Shown: positions 1 to 8,129, counted from the stretch's first letter. The stretch: 12,130 bases of DNA from an uncultured Longilinea sp. (GCA_937863945.1 CALMIB010000266.1:1-12130); one strand, 5' to 3'. Numbers and translations: made by a program. Notes: generated from the letters alone by a model not told the origin.

Positions 1-3000
1 GCGGGGCCAGCAGTTCCTCCACCTCCGGGTAGCCCCGCGCGGCGCGCGGAACCAACTGGGTTTCCTTCTCCGCCACCATCCCCACCCACCCGGCCTGCGC
101 GGCGGGCAACACCTGCATGGCGGTTTCCACCAGCACCTGCAATATGCTGTCCGGATCGAGGCTACCGCTGAGCTTCTGGGCATAATCGAGCAGCAGATTC
201 ACTTCGCCCAGGCGCTGGCGGGTCTGGTTCAAGCGGTGCAAATTTTGCAGCGAAGCGCCAACTTGCCGCACCAATTGCGCAAAGATCTGCCGGTCTTCGT
301 CGCCAAACGGCGCCTGCGCGCGCAACCCGATGCACAACAATGCGGCGCGGCGGTCGCGCGAAATTTCAAACGGCAACGTGATAAAACTGCGCGCGTTCAG
401 GGTTGAAAGCAACGGAGAATTGCGCCACTCGGTCTCGGTTTGCAGGTCGGCCACCAGCAGCATCTGCCCGTCCTGCAGCGATTGCCGCAATGGATTGCGC
501 TGGCCAAACAGGGCTTCGGGGTTCACGCCGGCCGGCAAAATACCGATGACGTCCAACAGGCGCGCTCCAGCCGGTGTATTTTCACCGATCAACACGATTT
601 GCACGTCAAAATGATCCATCATGCCCGCGGCCAGTTTATTCAGCACTTCAGGGATGTCATTTTGGCGGGCAGCCTGATCGGCAATCTCCGCTCCGGCCTG
701 CATGCCCTCCACGCGGCGGTGCAACCCCTGGATGTGCATAGTCTGATCCAGTTGCTGGTGCAACAGCACCGGCAGGCTTTCGCGGGCGCTGCGGGCCGAT
801 TGCGCCTGGCGGTCATAGTCCGTTTGCAAAAATTGCAACTGGCGCCGCAGGTCATCCAAAGTGCGCTGGTTTTCAAGCACCAGGCCGACCTGGTTGGAAA
901 ACAGGTCCAGCACTTTAAAGGTGATTGCATCCGGCCGGCGGCCATCCTTTGGCACGTCGAGTGAAATCAAACCCAGCGGTTCCCCCGCCGCAGTGAAGAT
1001 GGGCACGGCCAGGATGTCATCCGGATCCCAGGAGCGGGCGGATTTGCTCTCAACGGCGTCCATCACCGTCACCATGTGCACGTCTTCCGGCGGAACGGGC
1101 AGTTTGTCCGCGGGGATGAAATACGAACTGCCGACGCGGAAATCATCCGTGAGCATGTTTTGCACGCTGTCCCAGGCCACCACCCGCGATCGCAATTCCT
1201 CCCAGGCGTCCGCCGGAATGCCGGCGCCGTGCAAGCGCACGAGGTTCCTCGTGTTCGGGTTGACCGAGCTGATCAGTACCGTCTGGAAGGGCGTGGCTTC
1301 GCGAATCGCAGCCGAGATGGCGGCCAGCGCGTCTTGCAACTGCATATCCGGGCGCAGGGCGCTGCTCGCCTGGAACAGTCTGCCCAGGGTGCCCACCTCG
1401 CGGCCCAGCGTTTCGTTGCGGCGGGCCAGCTCATCATATTGCAGGGCATTGCCCAGCGCCACCGCGGCCTGCACCGCCAGCGACTGGGCCAGTTCCAACG
1501 CGGCGGCGTCAAAATGGCCGCGCTTCGAAGCATGCAATTCAATCAGGCCAACCGTGGCTTGCCGGTAAATCAACGGCACAATCAGCGCGGAATGGATGCC
1601 CGCGTGAAGGGACATGGAGTCACCGCCGTCTTGCAAAACCGCCGCCTCACCGTTTTGAATCACCTGTATTTCAAGAGGGGACAGTGCGGGTTGGGGCTGG
1701 CAGCCTTCAAAATATCGCAATTGAGGCGCGCCGTCCTCATTCAGCTCCTGCTCAAACAGCAGGATGGAACCGCAATCAGCCTGCGCGGCGCGTTGCAGCT
1801 CGTCCAGGATCAGTTTGAGCAAATCCTTGAGGTTCAGGGATGTGCTCAGCTCGCGGTTGACGCGCGTCAGCAGGGTCAATTGGTCCAGCCGGCGGCGCAA
1901 ACCTTCATCCGTCTGGATTGAAAGGAACGCCCGCTCCACCACGCCGGCCAGTTGCCCCGCCGCGGTGAACACCACCTGCAAATCGTGCGAACTGAACGCC
2001 TCGACGGCCCGGCAGGCGAACCACAGCTCACCCACGCCTTCATCCCGCACCACCAGCGGAACCGCCACAACCGATTCAGCCTGCCAGTCGACCAGCAAAT
2101 TCTGGAAGAAGGGAATGATGGTTTTTTCAGCTCGTTCCTGCGAAAACTGCTTCAACATCAGGGAATGTTGACTGCCGGTCAGCGTAAATGGGAATTGTGG
2201 ATCTTCGACCAACAGGCGCAGTATGCGTTCAGAATGAAGACCTTCGCTTCCATACAAAGAAGGCGAGTGCAGTTTCAATTCGCTGCGGTCATTGTTCAAC
2301 AGGAAAGCCGCGCCAAAATCGGCATGCAGCAGGCGCGCCAGCTCCTGCACCGAAAAACGCAGGATTTCATCCAGCGTGGCGGTCGAGCTGGTCAGGCTGG
2401 AGATGCGCCGCAGGGCTTCGGCGCGCTGGGCGCGTTCGCGGGTTTGCTGCACCAGCGTGGCGTTTTCGATGATCGGCGCGGTCTGGTTGGCAATGATCAT
2501 CAGCAGGTGCAACTCTTCCTGCGAGAAGACCGAGCTGCCGTCCGAATGGTTGGAGGCCTGCAAATAACCGAGCATGCGTCCGCTGGAGGCCAGCGGAACC
2601 AGCACCGTATCGCGCAGGCTGGCGCCCTGCGCCAGGTTGTGATAACCCAGCGTGACCCACTGCGGGTCTTCCATCGCGTTTTCGGTGATGAGCACATCCT
2701 GGTCGAGCAGCGATTGCTCTGCCGGGCTACCGGGAGCCACCGGCGCGCGGTAATAGGTTTCGATAAACTGTGCCGGCAGCCCGTAAAAAGGACTTTGCCC
2801 TTCAAGCGTGCGAGCAGTTTCGTTATACAGCAGGAAGCCCAGAATATCGACCCGCAGCAGCGGCGCCGTGCTTTGCACCAATTTGCCGAACAAACCGAGT
2901 GGTTCGCGCACCGAACCAAACGCCTGCGCGAGTTGGGAGAGACCCGAAAGCTCCGCCGAGCGGCGCTGTTCTTCGCGGTACAACAATGCATTGTGAATGG

Positions 3001-3922
3001 CGGTGGCTGCCTGCCCGGCGATCAATTGCAGCATCTCCTGGTCTTCGGCGGTGAAAGTGTTGACCGACAACGAGCCCAATTCCAGCGTGCCGATCAATTC
3101 ATCCCCGGCCTGCAGCGGCATGCCCAGGTACGAGCGCAGCGGAAAAGCCGTGCGATCTGCCGCCTGGCGCAAATCTGCGAATTCCGCCACATCCGGGATG
3201 AGCAGGGGCTTTCGCTCGCGCGCCAGGTAACCGGTATAGCCCTCGTCCCGGCGGTAACGCTGTATGGATGGTTCCAGCCGGCGGCCGCCGCCCGGCTGCC
3301 CGATGATGCGGTAGGGAATGAAATATTCGCCGGTAGAATCCCACAACGCCACTTCCAGCAAATCCGCCGGCAGCAGCTTGCCCACATTATCCAGGATGGA
3401 GTCGATCGTGGATTCCAGATCCAGGCTGGAACCCATATCCTGGGCAATCTGCGTGAAGATCTGCAGCGATTGCGCATTCACGCTTCCCTGCCGCCTGCCA
3501 AGCTCAGGGAAACGGATGGTGACCACCATGACAGGCTGCGGCCCCGAGTGAATCGCGTAAGAAACCGCCTCGGCCAACCGGCCGTCGAGCATAAAACGTC
3601 CCTGGCCTTCCGCCGCGCACAGGGTCAAAAATTCTTCACCCGGGCGCACCCGCCGGGCCAGCGCTTCGAGGTCCGGGATGTCATGCGCCTCCAGGTGGAA
3701 GAGTTCGCGCGCCCGCGGGTTGATTTGAGCCACCCGGCCGCCCTTTTGAATGACAATCATCGCTTCCTGGTGCTGTGAAAGCGTCGTTTTCGCGGGCTCC
3801 AGGGCCTGTTCCCGGGTTGGTTTGGCGCTCTGCGCTGAACGCAAAGCCAGGCGGGTCAGCAGCCAGAAGGCCACTCCCACCGCGATCAACGCCAGCCCGA
3901 AAACGTACGGATTGGATCCCAT
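1..3922 (-). CDS. Membrane-anchored multi-GAF domain signalling protein (C-terminus outside window)
   Basis: The minus-strand frame is open from ATG at 3922 to the left edge, 1307 codons with no stop. Residues 6-27 form one hydrophobic segment (YVFGLALIAVGVAFWLL), so the protein is probably membrane-anchored with a cytoplasmic body. Residues about 50-130 look like a weak PAS-like domain. Then come tandem GAF domains at roughly 150-310, 324-485, 504-665, 677-825, 845-1017 and 1077-1227, with a seventh starting near 1236. Most end in the same helix signature, for example FTAEDQEMLQLIAGQAATAI, FSQEELHLLMIIANQ and FGDEDRQIFAQLVRQ. Residues about 1017-1077 between the fifth and sixth look like a coiled coil. 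GAF domains bind small ligands or mediate dimerisation; no ligand can be assigned. It starts 9 bases after the response regulator, in the same frame, without a clear ribosome binding site, so translation is probably coupled. The unseen C-terminus might carry a kinase, phosphatase, cyclase or only more GAFs. Confidence 0.93.
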   Translation of the reverse strand, partial: MGSNPYVFGLALIAVGVAFWLLTRLALRSAQSAKPTREQALEPAKTTLSQHQEAMIVIQKGGRVAQINPRARELFHLEAHDIPDLEALARRVRPGEEFLTLCAAEGQGRFMLDGRLAEAVSYAIHSGPQPVMVVTIRFPELGRRQGSVNAQSLQIFTQIAQDMGSSLDLESTIDSILDNVGKLLPADLLEVALWDSTGEYFIPYRIIGQPGGGRRLEPSIQRYRRDEGYTGYLARERKPLLIPDVAEFADLRQAADRTAFPLRSYLGMPLQAGDELIGTLELGSLSVNTFTAEDQEMLQLIAGQAATAIHNALLYREEQRRSAELSGLSQLAQAFGSVREPLGLFGKLVQSTAPLLRVDILGFLLYNETARTLEGQSPFYGLPAQFIETYYRAPVAPGSPAEQSLLDQDVLITENAMEDPQWVTLGYHNLAQGASLRDTVLVPLASSGRMLGYLQASNHSDGSSVFSQEELHLLMIIANQTAPIIENATLVQQTRERAQRAEALRRISSLTSSTATLDEILRFSVQELARLLHADFGAAFLLNNDRSELKLHSPSLYGSEGLHSERILRLLVEDPQFPFTLTGSQHSLMLKQFSQERAEKTIIPFFQNLLVDWQAESVVAVPLVVRDEGVGELWFACRAVEAFSSHDLQVVFTAAGQLAGVVERAFLSIQTDEGLRRRLDQLTLLTRVNRELSTSLNLKDLLKLILDELQRAAQADCGSILLFEQELNEDGAPQLRYFEGCQPQPALSPLEIQVIQNGEAAVLQDGGDSMSLHAGIHSALIVPLIYRQATVGLIELHASKRGHFDAAALELAQSLAVQAAVALGNALQYDELARRNETLGREVGTLGRLFQASSALRPDMQLQDALAAISAAIREATPFQTVLISSVNPNTRNLVRLHGAGIPADAWEELRSRVVAWDSVQNMLTDDFRVGSSYFIPADKLPVPPEDVHMVTVMDAVESKSARSWDPDDILAVPIFTAAGEPLGLISLDVPKDGRRPDAITFKVLDLFSNQVGLVLENQRTLDDLRRQLQFLQTDYDRQAQSARSARESLPVLLHQQLDQTMHIQGLHRRVEGMQAGAEIADQAARQNDIPEVLNKLAAGMMDHFDVQIVLIGENTPAGARLLDVIGILPAGVNPEALFGQRNPLRQSLQDGQMLLVADLQTETEWRNSPLLSTLNARSFITLPFEISRDRRAALLCIGLRAQAPFGDEDRQIFAQLVRQVGASLQNLHRLNQTRQRLGEVNLLLDYAQKLSGSLDPDSILQVLVETAMQVLPAAQAGWVGMVAEKETQLVPRAARGYPEVEELLAP

Positions 3923-3934
3923 GAAACCGATTTA
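3920..3934 (-). other. In-frame stop separating response regulator from multi-GAF protein
   Basis: The response regulator ends with TAA (3932-3934). Three codons later, in the same frame, is the ATG (3920-3922) of the multi-GAF protein. No Shine-Dalgarno-like purine run lies within the usual distance of that ATG; upstream is GGGTAAATCGGTTTC. The seen facts are one stop codon in an otherwise continuous frame and a poor ribosome binding site. The inference is reinitiation or coupling by ribosomes that finish the regulator, with readthrough into a fusion as a less likely alternative. Confidence 0.75.
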
Positions 3935-4822
3935 CCCGGCTGAACTGGCATCCCGACGCCGTTCTTCGGCTGCCAGCTCGGTGATCTCGCGAATATCCGC
4001 GAACATATGCGTGGACGGCGTCACCATGCCCACCGCCAGGGTCATCAACGGCGCCTGGCTGTTCTTGTCCGCCACCTGGATGTAGCCCTGTTCGCGATCC
4101 ATGAAGTTGTAATGCGTCAGGACTTCTTCGTTGAAACGCGCCTTCAGGCGTTGCTTGAGCGCTTCGCCGGTGTGCTCGGAGGTGATGATGACAAAATTGT
4201 CGCCGCCGGCGTGACCGATGAAATCGTTGTCGCTGCCCAGCTCATCCACCACTTCGCCGAGCAACATGGCAGTAAAGCGCAGCACGTCCGTGCCGGCGAT
4301 AAAACCGTAAACATCCTTGAAGGGTTCGAAGGAATTGATGCGAACATCCAGGAAGGCCCATTCCTTGGTGCGGATAATGCGCCGCAATTGATCCTCGATC
4401 AGGCGGCCAGCCGGCAGGCCAGACTGCGGATCGGTGAGGCTTTCCCGCTCCGAACGCGCCAGCGCATTTTGCACGTACAGTTTCAACTCTTCAATGTCGA
4501 AGGGCTTGGTGATGTAATTGTCCGCGCCGAGTTCCAGGCCTTTCAGCTTGTCGCTGCGTTCATCCTTTTGCGTCAGGAAGATCACCGGGATGTGGCTGGT
4601 GCGCGTATTGGTGCGCATGATGCGGCAAACCTCATACCCGTCGATATCCGGCAGCATAATATCCAGCACGATCAGGTGCGGCATCACGTGCCGGGTTTTT
4701 TCCACGCCATCCATGCCGCGCAGAGCTGTATCGACATCGTAGCCTTGCGCGGTGAAATAGATGCGCAGCATGTTCGAAATATCAGGGTCATCTTCAACAA
4801 TCAGCAGGCGGGCTTTTCCCAT
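3932..4822 (-). CDS. Response regulator: REC domain plus degenerate GGDEF domain
   Basis: A 296-residue protein. Residues 1-125 are a complete CheY-type receiver: acidic pocket E10-D11-D12, phospho-acceptor D54 in LIVLDIMLPDIDG, T84, and K106 in ITKPFDI. Residues about 130-290 match the GGDEF fold: DPQSGLPAGRLIEDQL corresponds to the usual DxLTGLPNR start, and HAGGDNFVII to the signature loop. It is degenerate: the motif reads GGDNF (206-210), and the usual DxD metal site is replaced by R-I-N (161-163). Diguanylate cyclase activity is therefore unlikely; a GTP-binding, dimerisation or partner-binding role is more plausible. Start ATG at 4822 follows a good GGGAGG at 6 bases spacing. It lies just upstream of the multi-GAF gene. 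The cognate kinase is not visible in the window. Confidence 0.92.
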   Translation of the reverse strand: MGKARLLIVEDDPDISNMLRIYFTAQGYDVDTALRGMDGVEKTRHVMPHLIVLDIMLPDIDGYEVCRIMRTNTRTSHIPVIFLTQKDERSDKLKGLELGADNYITKPFDIEELKLYVQNALARSERESLTDPQSGLPAGRLIEDQLRRIIRTKEWAFLDVRINSFEPFKDVYGFIAGTDVLRFTAMLLGEVVDELGSDNDFIGHAGGDNFVIITSEHTGEALKQRLKARFNEEVLTHYNFMDREQGYIQVADKNSQAPLMTLAVGMVTPSTHMFADIREITELAAEERRRDASSAG

Positions 4823-4921
4823 AGAATCCTCCCAGGGCGCTTTTCGGGCTCGTCGAGCCTGAATGGACTAGAAAATAAAGAATTGAAGGCAAACAGGCGG
4901 CAACTCATTCCATCCACCCTC
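4823..4921 (-). other. Longest intra-operon gap with small hairpin and possible weak internal promoter
   Basis: This 99-base gap separates the beta-helix gene from the response regulator; the other operon junctions are 32 bases or less. It holds a short perfect inverted repeat, GGCTC-gtc-GAGCC (4847-4859), with no T-run after it on the minus strand, so it is not a convincing terminator. A very weak promoter-like pair (TTGCCG at 4898-4903, 17 bases, CTTTAT at 4875-4880) could give separate expression of the two signalling genes. The regulatory reading is speculative. Confidence 0.3.
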
Positions 4922-6199
4922 CTACCAGCTTTCCTCCACCACTTCGCGGTGGCGGGGATACAACTGGCGGTGATTGTGAGGGTTGCGCAGTTTGTGATGA
5001 TCGCTTTCCTCGTAAGACACGTCATGTTGAATGACGCGACGTTCAGGGCTGGCAAACAGCACGACATCCGATTCAATCGTACGGGCCGGATAGATGACCA
5101 ACCCGGAGCCAATTCGGCAATTGTGCCCCACGCAGCCGCCCAGCACCGGCCGGTTAGAAGGCCGCAGTTCGCCGCTGGCATCGCGGGCGCGGATGGGACC
5201 GGAGACCAGGTTAAAGTCGGTGAAGGTATTACCCGCGCCAATGAAGGCATTGCGCCCGACCACACACATTTGCAGGCAGGTATTTTGCGCCACCATGCTG
5301 TTATCCATGATGGTGGTCATAAACAGGGAAGCGCGGAACGGCAGAAATGTACCGTCCCCGACCACCGAGAGCATCAACTGGCAGCCTTGCGAAATATTGA
5401 CGTTGTCGCCGATGATGCAGTTTTCAATCACCACGCCGGCGCCGATGGTGACGTTATCGCCGATGGTAGTGGGCCCGTGAATCACTGCGGTCGGGTCGAT
5501 GGACACGTTGCGCCCCAGCGTTACCAGTTTTGAGCTTTCCAGCACCTGGTGGCCCTCATACAGGCTGGCCGCGATGATGCCCAACTTAAACACCACGTCT
5601 TCATTCAGACGGTTTTCAAAGCGCGCGCCGCGGCCAAACAGGCCAAACACCATGTCGGCGATGAAAATGTGTACCCAGGAATCGATGGCGATCAGACTGC
5701 GCAGCGGCACCCAGTAAACCAGATCGCCGGTTTCGGCCGCCATATAGGTGGGAATGTGGTAATAGCCAATTTCGCGCGCCTGCAGGTCAATCACCAGCGG
5801 ATCAGCTTCTGGCTCCGGGCCATTCGGGTAATACCACAGATCGGCCAGGTACAGTTCGCCGGCCGGCGTGTAGGAATTGGAAAGCGGAAGACAGTGTTCG
5901 CGGAAGGCGGGATCGTTGATCGATAATGCCGCCCGCGACGCGCGTTTGCGTTTGACCGCCTCGGCCAGGAACGCGCGGATGTAAAATTCGTCAAACCACA
6001 GATTGTCGCGGTAAACCAGGCAGGCTTCGCGCGTCTGCGGCAGGCGCCCATTCGGCGGCAGTTCCATCTCGCGGGTGGTAAATGGCGCCAATGCATCGCG
6101 CTGCGCCAGCCACAACGGCTTATTCTGGATGCGCAGGTCGCGGGCAGGCTCGTTGAAGGGTGCGATCGGGTGAGTGGACTGCAGGATGATTTTTAGCAT
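4922..6199 (-). CDS. Left-handed beta-helix (hexapeptide repeat) protein, possibly GlmU-like sugar nucleotidyltransferase family
   Basis: A 425-residue protein. Residues about 226-375 are a run of hexapeptide repeats (VSIDPTAVIHGPTTIGDNVT, IGAGVVIENCIIGDNVNI, later GRNAFIGAGN and GHNCRIGSGLVI), the signature of left-handed beta-helix acyltransferases and the GlmU C-terminal half. The N-terminal 225 residues are less clear. The start (FNEPARDLRIQNKPLWLAQR) recalls the opening of the NTP_transf_4 sugar nucleotidyltransferase family, whose members also carry a C-terminal beta-helix, but I see no G-rich nucleotide-binding loop to confirm it. The tail, from about 390, is rich in H, R and E. Such proteins usually form trimers, and activity is uncertain; a structural or scaffold role is possible. 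Start ATG 6199 has GAGG at 5 bases and lies 9 bases after the previous gene. No membrane segment or signal peptide is obvious. Confidence 0.82.
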   Translation of the reverse strand: MLKIILQSTHPIAPFNEPARDLRIQNKPLWLAQRDALAPFTTREMELPPNGRLPQTREACLVYRDNLWFDEFYIRAFLAEAVKRKRASRAALSINDPAFREHCLPLSNSYTPAGELYLADLWYYPNGPEPEADPLVIDLQAREIGYYHIPTYMAAETGDLVYWVPLRSLIAIDSWVHIFIADMVFGLFGRGARFENRLNEDVVFKLGIIAASLYEGHQVLESSKLVTLGRNVSIDPTAVIHGPTTIGDNVTIGAGVVIENCIIGDNVNISQGCQLMLSVVGDGTFLPFRASLFMTTIMDNSMVAQNTCLQMCVVGRNAFIGAGNTFTDFNLVSGPIRARDASGELRPSNRPVLGGCVGHNCRIGSGLVIYPARTIESDVVLFASPERRVIQHDVSYEESDHHKLRNPHNHRQLYPRHREVVEESW

Positions 6200-6208
6200 A
6201 TCATCCTC

Positions 6209-6772
6209 TCAATCCAGGGGAGTCTGGTCAATTTTCAAGACGCAATTGCCGCTGTCCGGCATTTCGCGGACGTTGTAAAATTTACCTCCGCCCGACCAGC
6301 TCATCCATTCCTGCGCCATGCCCGCCAGGAAGTATGAAAAACCCCGGCGGCCGTCCCCGTCACCGAGACCGCGCTGCCAGGAAATTTGCCAGTAATATGC
6401 GCTCGCGTCAGCCTCCTGGTTGATTTCCGCGCCGCACTCTTCCGCCAGCTTGCGGCTCACAGCCTGCAGCCCGGCCTGTAAACGCCGGCGATACGGCAGA
6501 AGACGGTATTCCATGCCGGTCAGGTTCAAATCACTGCCGTAGAGAGCGAGGAAATACTGGAAGGCCGCGCGCCCCATGCGCTGGGCAATGCCTTTGGCGG
6601 CAGTTGCTCCGTAACGCTGCTCCAGGGCTGCAATCAACGCGCCCGGCGAAATGCAACCGTCCTCCCGCCGCGGCAAACTGGCCGCCTCGGAATGACCCAG
6701 CACATCCACCGCCGCCTGGCGGATGACCTGGCTGAACGCGACGCTGCAACAGGTAAGGGTCTGGTTATCCAT
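6209..6772 (-). CDS. Small V4R-like (4-vinyl reductase-like) domain protein
   Basis: A 187-residue soluble protein. I do not recognise it as a named protein. The C-terminal part, about residues 125-182, follows the pattern of V4R domains: an aromatic-rich strand, then FLAGMAQEWMSWSGGGKFYN, then VREMPDSGNCVLKID, matching the family's G-helix, E-x-x-C/G and GxCxFxI positions. The paired cysteines of metal-binding V4R members are mostly missing; C177 remains near the end. The helical middle (ALIAALEQRYGATAAKGIAQ) would fit the N-terminal half of the same small-molecule-binding fold. V4R domains are known or predicted small-molecule sensors, so a ligand-sensing role is inferred. Its ATG overlaps the end of the hydrolase gene by 8 bases and has no ribosome binding site of its own, which points to coupled translation. 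Confidence 0.72.
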   Translation of the reverse strand: MDNQTLTCCSVAFSQVIRQAAVDVLGHSEAASLPRREDGCISPGALIAALEQRYGATAAKGIAQRMGRAAFQYFLALYGSDLNLTGMEYRLLPYRRRLQAGLQAVSRKLAEECGAEINQEADASAYYWQISWQRGLGDGDGRRGFSYFLAGMAQEWMSWSGGGKFYNVREMPDSGNCVLKIDQTPLD

Positions 6773-7568
6773 AAGGCTGGGCTACCGGTTGGTCGAGAAA
6801 ATCTTTCAGCACCGGCATGAAGGTTTTAGGCTCGTCCATCATAATGAAATGGCCGGCGGTCGGATAGCGTTCAATTCGGGCAGTCGGCTGGCAATCTTTC
6901 AGCACCTGCCACTGCTTTGGGCTGACGATATTGTCGCGGTCGCCAAACATGCCCATCACCGGCACGCGGATTTTATCCATGTCGGGGCGCAAATCCGTGT
7001 AGCGCAGCGAGGCGATGCTGGTGAGGAAGGATTCGACCGTGGTTTTGGACAGATCGCGGTCCATCATGTCCGGGAAGCGCGGATTGCGGCAGATGAACGG
7101 CGAGGCCAGCCGCATGGCAGCCCGGAATACCGGGAAGAAGGTGAACAACGGTTTGGCCACCCACGGCCGACCGGCAAACTTGAGCGCCACCGCCAGCGAT
7201 GAACCCACCACCGGCGACCCAATGATGACCACTTTTTGCGCGCGCTCGGGGTGCTGGATGGCTACCGAAAGGCTGACCGTACCGCCCATGCTGTGGCCCA
7301 CCAGTGGCGCGCTGACGATGCCAAGCTGCTCCATGAATTGATCGACCAGCGAGACGAAATCCTGCACCAGGTAGGTGTCCAGCTTTTTACCCGATTCGCC
7401 GAAGCCCCAAAAATCCAGGGCGTAGGTGCGGTAGTACTGCCCCAGGTAGGCCATCGTCTCCTGCCACAATCCCCAGGAGCCCAGCCATCCATGCAAAAGG
7501 ATGACCGGTTTTCCCCGACCATACGCTTCGTAATGAAGAATTCCCTGGGAGGTGGTGATGGATGACAC
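6765..7568 (-). CDS. Alpha/beta-fold hydrolase
   Basis: A 267-residue protein of the usual length for this fold. An HGW oxyanion segment lies at 26-28, the nucleophile elbow GHSMGG at 91-96 with Ser93, the acid is D210 or D212 in MFGDRDNIV, and the catalytic histidine is H240 in TAGHFIMMD. All three triad residues are present, so it should be an active serine hydrolase, but the substrate (ester, lactone, lipid or other) cannot be read from the sequence. A cap region of about 60 residues (125-190) is rich in F, P and R. The start is GTG at 7568, because conserved sequence begins immediately after it; its ribosome binding site is weak. It lies 21 bases after the GTPase gene and overlaps the V4R-like gene by 8 bases. 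It has no signal peptide and is probably cytoplasmic. Confidence 0.93.
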   Translation of the reverse strand: MSSITTSQGILHYEAYGRGKPVILLHGWLGSWGLWQETMAYLGQYYRTYALDFWGFGESGKKLDTYLVQDFVSLVDQFMEQLGIVSAPLVGHSMGGTVSLSVAIQHPERAQKVVIIGSPVVGSSLAVALKFAGRPWVAKPLFTFFPVFRAAMRLASPFICRNPRFPDMMDRDLSKTTVESFLTSIASLRYTDLRPDMDKIRVPVMGMFGDRDNIVSPKQWQVLKDCQPTARIERYPTAGHFIMMDEPKTFMPVLKDFLDQPVAQPYG

Positions 7569-7589
7569 GGCGTTTCGCCGGGCAAGGGA

Positions 7590-8129
7590 TTAAGACCCGC
7601 CCGCCTCCATTTCAGCAAGGATGCTGTACAGCAATTCCAGCAATACCTTTTTGACCTTTTCTTTATCGGTGGCCACCACCGGCAGAAATTTCACCTTCGG
7701 ATCCAGGCGCAAGGCAACCCGCATATCGTCCAGGTCCCAGGCATCGTCCTTGTCCTGTTTGTTTGCCGCCACCACGTAGGGCGTGGGTGCATAAGCGCGG
7801 AAAGTTTCCAGAATGGTGCGGGCTTCTCGGAAGGTTTCGGGGCGCGAGCTGTCCACCAATACCACAAAACCGAGCATGCCTTCTGAGAGGATCTCCCACA
7901 TGAAGTCAAAACGTTTCTGGCCCGGCGTGCCAAACAGGTACAGCACCAGGTCGTCGTCCACGGTGATGCGCCCAAAATCCATCGCAACCGTCGTCGTCGA
8001 TTTTACCTTCTCCGCCTCAGCGGAAATCTTCCTCTCCGTAGAGACGACGTCGATTTCGCTGACCGAACGGATGAACTCCGTCTTTCCTGCGTTGAACGGG
8101 CCAGTCACCACGATTTTTACCGTCTGCAT
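7590..8129 (-). CDS. MglA/Rup-type Ras-like small GTPase
   Basis: A 179-residue single-domain GTPase. P-loop GPFNAGKT and switch I TTTVAMDFG precede LFGTPGQKRF (G3, with the Ras Q61-equivalent glutamine) and NKQD (G4), with ATD near 153 as the G5 position. It belongs to the prokaryotic Ras-like group that includes MglA, which acts as a polarity or signalling switch, usually with a Roadblock-domain GAP. No Roadblock protein lies in this window. The start chosen is ATG 8129 (MQTVKIVV), 10 bases after AAGGA. A TTG at 8135 would add two residues and sits only 4 bases from the same AAGGA, so it is possible. There is no lipidation motif or membrane segment. It follows the DUF4388 gene by 32 bases, a common pairing. 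Partner and output are unknown. Confidence 0.95.
   Translation of the reverse strand: MQTVKIVVTGPFNAGKTEFIRSVSEIDVVSTERKISAEAEKVKSTTTVAMDFGRITVDDDLVLYLFGTPGQKRFDFMWEILSEGMLGFVVLVDSSRPETFREARTILETFRAYAPTPYVVAANKQDKDDAWDLDDMRVALRLDPKVKFLPVVATDKEKVKKVLLELLYSILAEMEAGGS

Noticed and set aside
1952..3778. Long plus-strand open frame of 608 codons
   Set aside because: It is antisense to the multi-GAF gene. Its protein is rich in R, Q, H and A with no recognisable domain, typical of a shadow of GC-rich coding DNA.
4847..4859. Hairpin in the 99-base operon gap as an intrinsic terminator
   Set aside because: The stem is only 5 bp and is not followed by a T-run on the minus strand.
4007..5533. Long plus-strand open frame of 508 codons
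   Set aside because: It spans the opposite strand of the response regulator, the gap and the beta-helix gene, all of which have clear domains; its own composition is shadow-like.
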